The notes beneath the pieces are model-generated. The model did no database searches and had not been told where the DNA came from. It worked only from the letters and a program-made list of their open reading frames with translations. From assembly GCF_002742625.1 (NCBI RefSeq), contig NZ_PEBF01000001.1, positions 2,170,001-2,234,000 of the forward strand: a stretch of 64,000 nt of DNA, given 5' to 3'. This DNA is from Caulobacter sp. FWC2 (GTDB lineage: Bacteria > Pseudomonadota > Alphaproteobacteria > Caulobacterales > Caulobacteraceae). A program made the translations under genes and the position numbers. Shown here one piece after another: positions 9,035 to 15,532 of the stretch. Each line of letters starts with the position of its first letter. Within the stretch, counting starts at the first letter, position 1.

Positions 9035-10135
9035 ATGAACCTTGCTCTCAAAAGTTTTGAAATAAGGGGGTTTAAGGGCTTCGAGCATCTGCGCTTTGGT
9101 TCGTTCTCACAAGTAAACCTTTTGGTAGGTAAGAATAATACCGGCAAAACCTCTATTCTCGAGGCGATACGAATTCTTGTTTCTCCGGATCCGTGGATTG
9201 GTATCGCTGAAATTTTGGCAAAGCGGGACGAGTTTCAAATTCGTCGACGTAGGAAGCGCGCGACTGCTCCAGCAGTTGGAGACTACCCCCTCGCATTTGA
9301 GGCCCTCTTCTACGGTCGCCCCGATGTGGATGTGGGGCCTAGATTTTCGCTCGGGGCAGTTGGTGAGAGGCCTCTAGAGGTAAGTTTGGTTTGGGTGAGA
9401 CGCATCGAAAATTTGACGGACGGTCAGATTCGATACGCCGCAGTATCCGACGAGGGTGAGGCTCGGCTGGACCCCGATGTGGTGTCAGGTCTGTGCTTCG
9501 ATAGAGGCTATCGATTGCTAATGCCGCTGGAGCGAATTGAGCGCTGGGGTAGGCGGCGCTTCAGAGAAGAAAATAGCAATATAATATATCTAGCATCATC
9601 TGGCATGGCTTTCGATGAGCTTGGGAGAATATGGGATGCTGTAGCTCTAACTGCGGATGAGGATGTTGTTGTCGAGGTTCTAAGAATTATTGAGCCGAGA
9701 CTGGAGAAACTAGTTCTCGTACAGTCGCCTCGTTCTAGTGAGCGCCTTCTCATGGCGAAGCTATCGAGCTTTCCCGAGCCCATTCCCTTTAGATCGTTGG
9801 GGGAGGGCATTTTCCACGTCTTGAGCATAATTCTTGCCCTCATAAAGGCTAGATCGGGCGTTCTCCTTATAGATGAAATCGAAAATGGAATTCATTTTTC
9901 GGTTCAGATGTATCTTTGGGCTGTCGTGATAAGTTTCGCGAAGGCGTGGAATGTTCAAGTTTTCTCGACCACGCATAGCTGGGATTGTGTGACGGGCTTT
10001 GCTGCCGCGCTCTCTCAAGAGCGTGGAGACGGTGCGCTGTTTCGACTGGAAGGAGAGGCGGGCAATATAACAGCCATACCCTTCGACAGCGACGAACTCC
10101 GTTTGGTCTCACACGAGCATATCGAGGTTCGATAG
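9035..10135 (+). CDS. OLD-like AAA/ABC ATPase of a two-gene module (candidate defence ATPase)
   Basis: The 366-aa protein is an AAA_15/AAA_21-type (SMC/ABC-like) ATPase. Visible motifs are the N-terminal strand LKSFEIRGFKGFE, Walker A GKNNTGKTS (residues 32-40), an ABC-signature-like SLGEG (254-258), Walker B LLIDEIE with the acidic pair at 280-283, and the switch His314 in STTHSWD. This layout is that of the ATPase half of OLD nucleases and of PARIS AriA; no TOPRIM domain follows in the same chain. ATG 9035 is chosen over an in-frame ATG at 8960 because the family fold begins there. It is 2 bp from the TOPRIM-like gene. Base and codon use (ATA, AGA, CTA, TTT) is far more AT-rich than the neighbours, a sign of transfer. 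Confidence 0.85.
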   Translation: MNLALKSFEIRGFKGFEHLRFGSFSQVNLLVGKNNTGKTSILEAIRILVSPDPWIGIAEILAKRDEFQIRRRRKRATAPAVGDYPLAFEALFYGRPDVDVGPRFSLGAVGERPLEVSLVWVRRIENLTDGQIRYAAVSDEGEARLDPDVVSGLCFDRGYRLLMPLERIERWGRRRFREENSNIIYLASSGMAFDELGRIWDAVALTADEDVVVEVLRIIEPRLEKLVLVQSPRSSERLLMAKLSSFPEPIPFRSLGEGIFHVLSIILALIKARSGVLLIDEIENGIHFSVQMYLWAVVISFAKAWNVQVFSTTHSWDCVTGFAAALSQERGDGALFRLEGEAGNITAIPFDSDELRLVSHEHIEVR

Positions 10136-10137
10136 TC

Positions 10138-10749
10138 ATGAGCCAGTATTTGCTCGTGGAGGGCAACGATGACTCCCACGTTATTTGGAGCCTTTTGGAA
10201 AAGCACAAAGTGGACGAGAATTTCTCCGTTCTCGATAAAAAGGGTATTGAAAAGCTCCTGCAGGTTCTCCCTGTGCAGCTAAAGTCCAGCGGAGTGAAAA
10301 GCGTCGGGGTTGTTATTGACGCTGATGTGAATATTGCCGGTAGGTGGGCTAGCTTAAGATCGATAGCTTCCAGGGCGGGATATACTAAGTTCCCAGATGA
10401 ACCACTCGCTGGCGGAACTATCGTGGAAGAAGAAGGGATGCCCCGCCTTGGTGCTTGGTTGATGCCTGATAATACCGCATCAGGAATGTTGGAGGATTTT
10501 GCGGCTTTCCTAATTCCTGGCGATGACAAACTTTTGGCGAGAGCCAGGTCTGCTTTGCAAGCGATCCCTCCAGATGACAAACGTTTTGTGGGTGCTCACG
10601 ATAGTAAAGCGCTAATACATACTTGGCTTGCGTGGCAGGAAGATCCTGGAACTCCAATGGGCTTGGCAATTACCAAGAAATACTTGGATGGAGACTGTGA
10701 AAAGGCAGTTGAGTTTTCTACTTGGATGTCTAAGCTCTTTAGAAACTGA
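10138..10749 (+). CDS. TOPRIM-like (DUF3226-type) partner protein of the ATPase
   Basis: The 203-aa protein starts with YLLVEGNDD, placing the TOPRIM glutamate at residue 8, and has the second acidic motif VVIDADVN (Asp61, Asp63). Together E...DxD is the TOPRIM metal-binding pattern. The C-terminal block with HTWLAWQEDPG and GLAITKKYLD is characteristic of a family that I know as DUF3226-like; the family name is from memory. It begins 2 bp after the ATPase stop, so the two are co-translated. By analogy with split OLD systems it may be a nuclease or an effector released by the ATPase. Its TGA stop is the exact left edge of the EcsC gene fragment. Confidence 0.8.
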   Translation: MSQYLLVEGNDDSHVIWSLLEKHKVDENFSVLDKKGIEKLLQVLPVQLKSSGVKSVGVVIDADVNIAGRWASLRSIASRAGYTKFPDEPLAGGTIVEEEGMPRLGAWLMPDNTASGMLEDFAAFLIPGDDKLLARARSALQAIPPDDKRFVGAHDSKALIHTWLAWQEDPGTPMGLAITKKYLDGDCEKAVEFSTWMSKLFRN

Positions 10750-10927
10750 TCTCCCCCGACCTCCTCGCCTGGCGCGCTGACCTCACCAAGCCCGCCGGCC
10801 CGCTGAACGGCCTCGCTCGGGCTGCCCAGACGCGGATCAACCGGATCATTCCGGAAAAGGTCCACGCCGCTATCACCGCCGCCATCGAGGGGATGACGCG
10901 GGCGTTGCTTACGGGCGCGGACTTCAC
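10750..10927 (+). pseudogene. Start-less fragment of an EcsC-family gene
   Basis: The 178 bp align without gaps to 11683-11860, the beginning of the intact EcsC gene, at a constant offset of 933 bp with about 17 mismatches by eye. The frame encodes SPDLLAWRADLTKPAG and goes on to MTRALLTGADFT, where homology ends against an inverted repeat. The initiating codons are missing: homology begins right at the TGA of the TOPRIM gene. Most differences cluster in two patches, as expected from a diverged allele and not from a fresh copy. Confidence 0.85.
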
Positions 10928-10936
10928 CTTCCGCTT

Positions 10937-11087
10937 CCTTCTCCCCTTGCGGGAGAAGGTGGCGCGGAGCGCCGGATGAGGGGTTGATGGCGAGGTCCGC
11001 CGCTGGGGCGACCGCAGCGGGCCAGGCCGCGCGACCCCTCATCCGACCGCCTTCGGCGGCCACCTTCTCCCGCAAGGGGAGAAGGGG
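10937..11087. repeat. Inverted-repeat element, family A (copy 2)
   Basis: The arms CCTTCTCCCCTTGCGGGAG and CTCCCGCAAGGGGAGAAGG enclose a GATGAGGGGTTGAT / GACCCCTCATCC inner stem. It is the same element as at 1886-2048. It begins 10 bp after the EcsC fragment ends and stops 26 bp before the stop of the small membrane gene. Confidence 0.85.
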
Positions 11088-11112
11088 AGTTGAGGCGCTT
11101 TCGCCTTTTCCG

Positions 11113-11457
11113 CTAGCCCGCCAACACCCACCGCGCCACCAACAACACCACCCCCACCACAATCACCGGCCCGAACACCCGGAACGTGTGCCGCGTGCAG
11201 CGCTCCGGGAAGAAGGTGTCGTAGGGGCCGTCCTTGGTCGCGCCGTACTTCACGGCGACGGCGGTCAGGGGGCATTTGAAGCCGCAGGCGGCGAAGACGA
11301 CGCTCTCGATCGCCGTCAGGCCCAGCGCGACCCACAGCCAGGGACCGCGCGCCCCGGTGATCCCGGCGGCCAGCACGACCAGGGCGGCGCTGGCCATCAC
11401 CACATAGATCACCGTGTGGACGGCGCGGACGAGGGTCAGGCGCTTGGAGTCGGTCAT
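11113..11457 (-). CDS. Small multi-pass membrane protein, unknown function
   Basis: The 114-aa protein shows about three hydrophobic segments (residues 15-31, 38-60 and 92-111) and a conserved-looking central loop CGFKCPLTAVAVKYG between the second and third. The CPLT loop recalls small integral membrane families such as DUF2784, but I cannot assign it firmly. The start is an ATG (11457). It lies between repeat elements and the two EcsC copies, on the opposite strand to both, so it was carried or retained when this stretch was rearranged. Confidence 0.65.
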   Translation of the reverse strand: MTDSKRLTLVRAVHTVIYVVMASAALVVLAAGITGARGPWLWVALGLTAIESVVFAACGFKCPLTAVAVKYGATKDGPYDTFFPERCTRHTFRVFGPVIVVGVVLLVARWVLAG

Positions 11458-11520
11458 GGCGGGAGGGTAGCGGATGGCGCTGGCGGGGCCATTGCGGAAA
11501 CGCCCTTAAGCTTACCCACG

Positions 11521-11626
11521 CTTGTCATCCCGGCCGCAGCGAAGCGGAGAGCCGGGACCCAGGGGCCACTGCACTGCGCCGGCCCCTGGGTCCCGGACAA
11601 GCGCTGCGCGCTTCCGGGATGACAAG
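11521..11626. repeat. Inverted repeat, TCATCCCGG...GGGACCCAGGGGCC type
   Basis: CTTGTCATCCCGG at the left mirrors CCGGGATGACAAG at the right, and an inner GGGACCCAGGGGCC/GGCCCCTGGGTCCC stem strengthens the fold. It lies between the divergent starts of the small membrane protein and the EcsC gene, directly followed by a half copy of family A. Confidence 0.85.
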
Positions 11627-11628
11627 AT

Positions 11629-11661
11629 GGGGCGGCCACCTTCTCCCGCGAGGCGAGAAGG
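11629..11661. repeat. Half copy of inverted-repeat family A
   Basis: GGCGGCCACCTTCTCCCGCG with AGGCGAGAAGG matches only the right arm of the elements at 1886-2048 and 10937-11087. It abuts the leader of the EcsC gene and may represent a deletion product. Confidence 0.6.
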
Positions 11662-11675
11662 GCTACCTCAGGGAC

Positions 11676-12425
11676 ATGCCCCTCTCCCCCGACCTCCTCG
11701 CCTGGCGCGCTGACCTCACCAAGCCCGCCGGGCCGCTGAACGGCATCGCCCGCGCCACCCAGCAGCGGATCAACCGGATCATTCCCGAAAAGGTCCACGC
11801 CGCCATCACCGCCGCCATCGAGGGGATGACGCGGGCGTTGCTGGTCGGGTCGGACTTCACGACCGGCTCGCCGTTGGTCGGCCTGACCCTGGACGAGCGC
11901 CGGGCCAGGGCGGCCAAGGCGATCGACGGCTGGAAGAAGGCGGCGGCGGCCGAGGGCGGGGTCACCGGGTTCGGGGGCTTCCTGGCGGCGGCGGCCGACT
12001 TCCCGCTGCTGATGAGCTTCAAGATCAAGCTCTTGTTCGAGATCGCCGCCGTGTTCGGCCACGACGGGACGGCGCTGCCCGAGCGGCTCTATATCCTGCA
12101 CATTTTTGAGTTGGCGTTTTCGGACGGCGTCCACCGCGCCCGGGTGCTGGCGGCCATGGACGACTGGGACGCCAAGCCCCATCCGGCCCACCTGGACGAC
12201 TTCGACTGGCGGGCCTTCCAGCAGCAGTACCGCGACCACATCGATCTGGCCAAACTGGCCCAGTTCCTCCCCGTGGTCGGCGCGCCGCTGGGGGCCATTG
12301 TGAATTGGCGGCTGGTCGAGCGGCTGGGGCATACGGCGGTGATGGCGTATCGGATGCGGGCCGAGCAGGGGGCTTATGCTTCGACTGAGACGGGGGTTGC
12401 GCCCACCGGAAACCCTCTCTCATAG
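11676..12425 (+). CDS. EcsC family protein
   Basis: The 249-aa protein begins MPLSPDLLAWRADLTKP and contains the EcsC-family helical/membrane-associated core: a glycine/alanine-rich segment (GVTGFGGFLAAAADFPLLMSF, about residues 91-111), then a charged helical section and the conserved ending DLAKLAQFLPVVGAPLGAIVNW. EcsC proteins are peripheral-membrane proteins of unclear function, named after the B. subtilis ecs locus. ATG 11676 is chosen over 11619 because the fragment at 10750 shares homology only from here. The last few codons (NPLS and stop) are supplied by an inverted repeat that overlaps the 3' end. Not obviously in an operon. Confidence 0.8.
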   Translation: MPLSPDLLAWRADLTKPAGPLNGIARATQQRINRIIPEKVHAAITAAIEGMTRALLVGSDFTTGSPLVGLTLDERRARAAKAIDGWKKAAAAEGGVTGFGGFLAAAADFPLLMSFKIKLLFEIAAVFGHDGTALPERLYILHIFELAFSDGVHRARVLAAMDDWDAKPHPAHLDDFDWRAFQQQYRDHIDLAKLAQFLPVVGAPLGAIVNWRLVERLGHTAVMAYRMRAEQGAYASTETGVAPTGNPLS

Positions 12426-12602
12426 AGAGAGGGCGGGGCCCGCCGCGTAGCGGTGGGAGGGTGAGAGGTTTCACCGGTGGCCGGGGAAGCCTGGACCGTT
12501 CCGCCGCGCGTTTCGTCGGCGCCTTGTTCGGAGAGGGTGTAACCTCTCACCCTCCCACGCCGCAGGCGTGGGCCCCTCCCTCTCTCAAAGAGAGAGGGTT
12601 TC
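12410..12602. repeat. Inverted repeat, AAACCCTCTCTC type, overlapping a gene 3' end
   Basis: The left arm (AAACCCTCTCTCATAGAGAG, then GGTGGGAGGGTGAGAGGTT) mirrors the right arm (AACCTCTCACCCTCCCACGC ... CTCTCAAAGAGAGAGGGTTT). The left arm includes the last five codons and the stop of the EcsC gene (12425). Confidence 0.8.
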
Positions 12603-13178
12603 AGGTAAGGCGCCCTCGCGGGGATTGGGCGGCCTCTATCCCCGGCGTTCGCGGCGCCGAACCCCACGAAATCAGCCACTTCCAACTTTTTCGCGCCCCT
12701 GCATCATCGGCGTTGAATCCGCCCCGATACTCAGAGCTGTCCCCGTCGCGGGGGAGGGCGTTTGGATCCGGCCCAAGACGGCGGCGGGGGTAGGTTGAGC
12801 GGGGCCGCTGGCGGTTCCCGGAGGTTCGAAAGTCGCCCCGTCTGTACTCTTTAGGCAGATCGGTTGGCGAACGGGCAGTCTTCGGGGTTCAAGCCGACAG
12901 CGGAGCGACAGGGCGGTGATCGTACAAGCCGCCTATCGTGGATCGTCGGGGTCGAGACGGATGTAGCCGATCGACTTGGTCCGCGCCCGTCCGGGGGCAA
13001 ATGGGGTCCCGAGCTGAAATACGCTCACGCCCCCCATCCTCACGGGCAAGAACAACCTGGCGGAGCGGTCTGCGAGCCGAAACACAAACAAACCTCACGG
13101 TCCCCGGGTTCGCCCGGCCGCTCCGTCGCCTCCCCAACCCACTCGCAGCCGCACGGCGCGAGGTCGATGAAACACGTT
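12603..13178. other. Gene-less stretch between repeats
   Basis: Within the 876 bp between the EcsC stop and the parE stop, the middle 576 bp hold no ORF I would support. Short frames exist on both strands but have low-complexity, arginine/proline-rich products typical of non-coding high-GC DNA. No tRNA, and no rnpB, tmRNA or 6S landmark, was recognised, although a structured RNA cannot be excluded. Confidence 0.5.
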
Positions 13179-13299
13179 CCCTCCCCCTCGATGGGGGAGG
13201 GGCAGGGGTGGGGGTGACTACGGCGGGCGATGCAACGCGGGGCGGCTAGCTCAGCATCACCCCCATCCCCGACCCTTCCCCCATCCAGGGGGAAGGGGG
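13179..13299. repeat. Inverted repeat abutting the parE stop
   Basis: The left arm CCCTCCCCCTCGATGGGGGAG with GGGGTGGGGGTGA mirrors the right arm TCACCCCCATCCCC with CCCTTCCCCCATCCAGGGGG. It ends 2 bp before the parE stop codon and is the only obvious 3'-end structure for that gene. Confidence 0.75.
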
Positions 13300-13301
13300 A
13301 A

Positions 13302-15413
13302 TTACAGATCCAGATCCGCCGAAGCGAATTCCGCATTCTCCTGAATAAACCGGAACCGCAGCTCGGGTTTGCGGCCCATCAGGGTCTCGACCAGACTTTC
13401 CACCGCTTCCTCGGAGCGCGGCAGGGTCACGCGGGCCAGGGTGCGCTTCTTCGGATCCATGGTGGTCTCCTTCAGCTGGGAGGCCATCATCTCGCCCAGG
13501 CCCTTGAAGCGGCCGATCTCGGGCTTCTTGCCCTTGAACACCGTGGCCAAGAGCTCGTCCTTGTGGGCGTCGTCGCGGGCGTATTCGCTCTTGCCGCCGT
13601 GGGCGATGCGGTAGAGCGGCGGCAGGGCGAGGTACAGGTGCCCCTGGCGGATCACGTCCGGCATGGTGCGGTAGAAGAAGGTGATCAACAGGCTGGCGAT
13701 GTGGGCGCCGTCGACGTCGGCGTCGGTCATGATGATGATGCGGTCGTATCGCAGGTCTTCCTCGCGATACTTGTTCCCGCCCTGGGCCCCCAGGGCCAGC
13801 ATCAGGTCCGACAGCTCCTTGTTGGCGGAAAACTTCTCGCCGGTGGCCGAGGCGACGTTCAGGATCTTGCCGCGCAGGGGCAGGATGGCCTGGTACTTGC
13901 GGTCGCGGGCCTGCTTGGCGGAGCCACCGGCCGAGTCGCCTTCGACGATGAACAGCTCGGCCCCGTCGACCGCGCCGCCGGCGCAGTCGGCCAGCTTGCC
14001 GGGGAGACGGAGCTTCCGGGTGGCGCTGGCGCGGGTGACTTCCTTGTCCTTGCGGCGCTTGAGGCGTTCCTCGGCCCGCTCGATGACGAACTCCAGCAGG
14101 GCCTGGGCGTTCTTCGGGCTGGACGACAGCCACAGGTCGAACGGGTCGCGCAGCGCCGCCTCGACGAAGCGCTGGGCCTCGGAGGTGGAGAGCTTTTCCT
14201 TGGTCTGGCCCTGGAATTCCGGGTTCTTGATGAACACCGAGATCAGGGCGCCGGCCTGGGCGACGACGTCGTCGGCGGTGATGATCGTGCCGCGCTTCTC
14301 GCCCTTGAGGTCGGCGTAAGCCTTAAGACCTCTGGTCAGGGCGGCGCGGAAGCCGCTCTCGTGGGTGCCGCCTTCGGGGGTGGGGACGGTGTTGCAGTAC
14401 GACTGCATGAAGCCGTCGTGCTCGCCGAAGCCCTGGGGCGTCCAGCTGACGGCCCACTCGACCGCGCCGGCCTCGCCCTGGCGCTCGATACGGCCCGAGA
14501 AGCTCTCGGGGGTGACGGTGTTGAGGCCCTTGGTCCGCTCGGCCAGGAAGTCGGCCAGGCCGTTGGGGAAGTGGAACGTGGCCTCGGGCGGGGTCTGGTC
14601 ATGGATGCGGGAGGGATCGCAGGACCATTTGATCTGCACGCCGCGGAACAGATAGGCCTTGGAGCGGGCCATGCGGTACAGGCGCGCCGGCTTGAAGCCG
14701 ACGCCCTCGCCGAAGATCTCGTCGTCGGGCTTGAAGCGCACCATGGTGCCCTTCTTGCGCGACGGGCCCAGCTGCTCGATCGGGCCCAGCGGCTTGCCGC
14801 GCGAGAACACCTGCAGGTGCTCGAAGCCGTCGCGCCAGACGGTGACCTCGACGCGCTCGGACAGGGCGTTGACCACGCTGGCGCCGACGCCGTGCAGGCC
14901 GCCGGAGGTCTCATAGGCCTTGCCGGTGAACTTACCGCCGGCGTGCAGGACGGTCATGATGACCTCCAGCGCCGACTTGCCGGGGTACTTGGGGTGCGGG
15001 TCCACGGGCATGCCGCGCCCGTCGTCCTTGACGGAGAGATAGCCGTCGGCGTCGAGCTTGACCTCGATGGTCTTGGCGAAGCCGGCCACGGCCTCGTCCA
15101 TCGAGTTGTCCAGCACTTCGGCGAACAGATGGTGCAGCGCCCGCTCGTCGGTGCCGCCGATGTACATGCCGGGACGCTTGCGGACGGGCTCCAGCCCTTC
15201 CAGCACCTCGATGTCGGCGGCCGAGTACTCGCCCGGCGCGCTGACCCTGGCCGGCGCCGAGGGCGGGGCGGGCTTGCTGGACGGTGGCGGGGGCGGCATC
15301 GGACGCGGCGTCGGCTCGACGTGCGGCTCCACGCTGGCCTGGAACGGCGCGGCGGGGACAGGCGCCAGGGCGTCGTCGTCGAACAGCGAGGGGGTCTTAT
15401 CGGAAGATGACAT
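13302..15413 (-). CDS. parE: DNA topoisomerase IV subunit B
   Basis: The 703-aa protein is the ATPase subunit of topoisomerase IV, which unlinks daughter chromosomes. After an unusual proline-rich N-terminal extension (about residues 1-62) comes the GHKL ATPase (VRKRPGMYIGG, DNSMDEA, DDGRGMPV, GLHGVGASVVN), the transducer domain, and the TOPRIM domain with IVEGDSAGGSAKQ, LPLRGKILNV and MTDADVDG. It is called ParE and not GyrB from its length and the ASATGEKFSANKELSDLM segment. The start is an ATG just after the unrelated upstream terminator. It faces the EcsC gene convergently, with repeats between. Confidence 0.93.
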   Translation of the reverse strand: MSSSDKTPSLFDDDALAPVPAAPFQASVEPHVEPTPRPMPPPPPSSKPAPPSAPARVSAPGEYSAADIEVLEGLEPVRKRPGMYIGGTDERALHHLFAEVLDNSMDEAVAGFAKTIEVKLDADGYLSVKDDGRGMPVDPHPKYPGKSALEVIMTVLHAGGKFTGKAYETSGGLHGVGASVVNALSERVEVTVWRDGFEHLQVFSRGKPLGPIEQLGPSRKKGTMVRFKPDDEIFGEGVGFKPARLYRMARSKAYLFRGVQIKWSCDPSRIHDQTPPEATFHFPNGLADFLAERTKGLNTVTPESFSGRIERQGEAGAVEWAVSWTPQGFGEHDGFMQSYCNTVPTPEGGTHESGFRAALTRGLKAYADLKGEKRGTIITADDVVAQAGALISVFIKNPEFQGQTKEKLSTSEAQRFVEAALRDPFDLWLSSSPKNAQALLEFVIERAEERLKRRKDKEVTRASATRKLRLPGKLADCAGGAVDGAELFIVEGDSAGGSAKQARDRKYQAILPLRGKILNVASATGEKFSANKELSDLMLALGAQGGNKYREEDLRYDRIIIMTDADVDGAHIASLLITFFYRTMPDVIRQGHLYLALPPLYRIAHGGKSEYARDDAHKDELLATVFKGKKPEIGRFKGLGEMMASQLKETTMDPKKRTLARVTLPRSEEAVESLVETLMGRKPELRFRFIQENAEFASADLDL

Positions 15414-15477
15414 TGGGGCAAGTCTAGGCGATTCGAACGCGGGGGCCTCGTATGGCCTCGCGACCTTCCCCTGAAAA

Positions 15478-15514
15478 GCAAAATCCGCCCCCAGCTTGGC
15501 CGGGGGCGGATCGC
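15478..15514 (-). terminator. Rho-independent terminator after the amidohydrolase pair
   Basis: On the minus strand ATCCGCCCCCGGCCAAGCTG continues as GGGGGCGGATTTTGC: a stem of about 11 bp followed by a T-run. It lies 19 bp after the stop of the amidohydrolase-like gene (15533) and separates it from parE. Confidence 0.8.
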
Positions 15515-15532
15515 TAGAGCCAGGCGGAAAGC

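Noticed and set aside
9035..10749. Retron or Gabija assignment for the ATPase/TOPRIM pair
   Set aside because: There is no reverse transcriptase, no UvrD-like helicase, and the TOPRIM-like part is a separate protein.
12800..13170. Possible structured RNA such as 6S, RNase P or tmRNA
   Set aside because: None of the conserved landmarks that I can recall for these RNAs was found; left as unexplained DNA.
12461..13249. Several open frames between the EcsC gene and parE on both strands
   Set aside because: The products are Arg/Pro/Ser-rich and overlap inverted repeats; this is typical of random frames in high-GC DNA.
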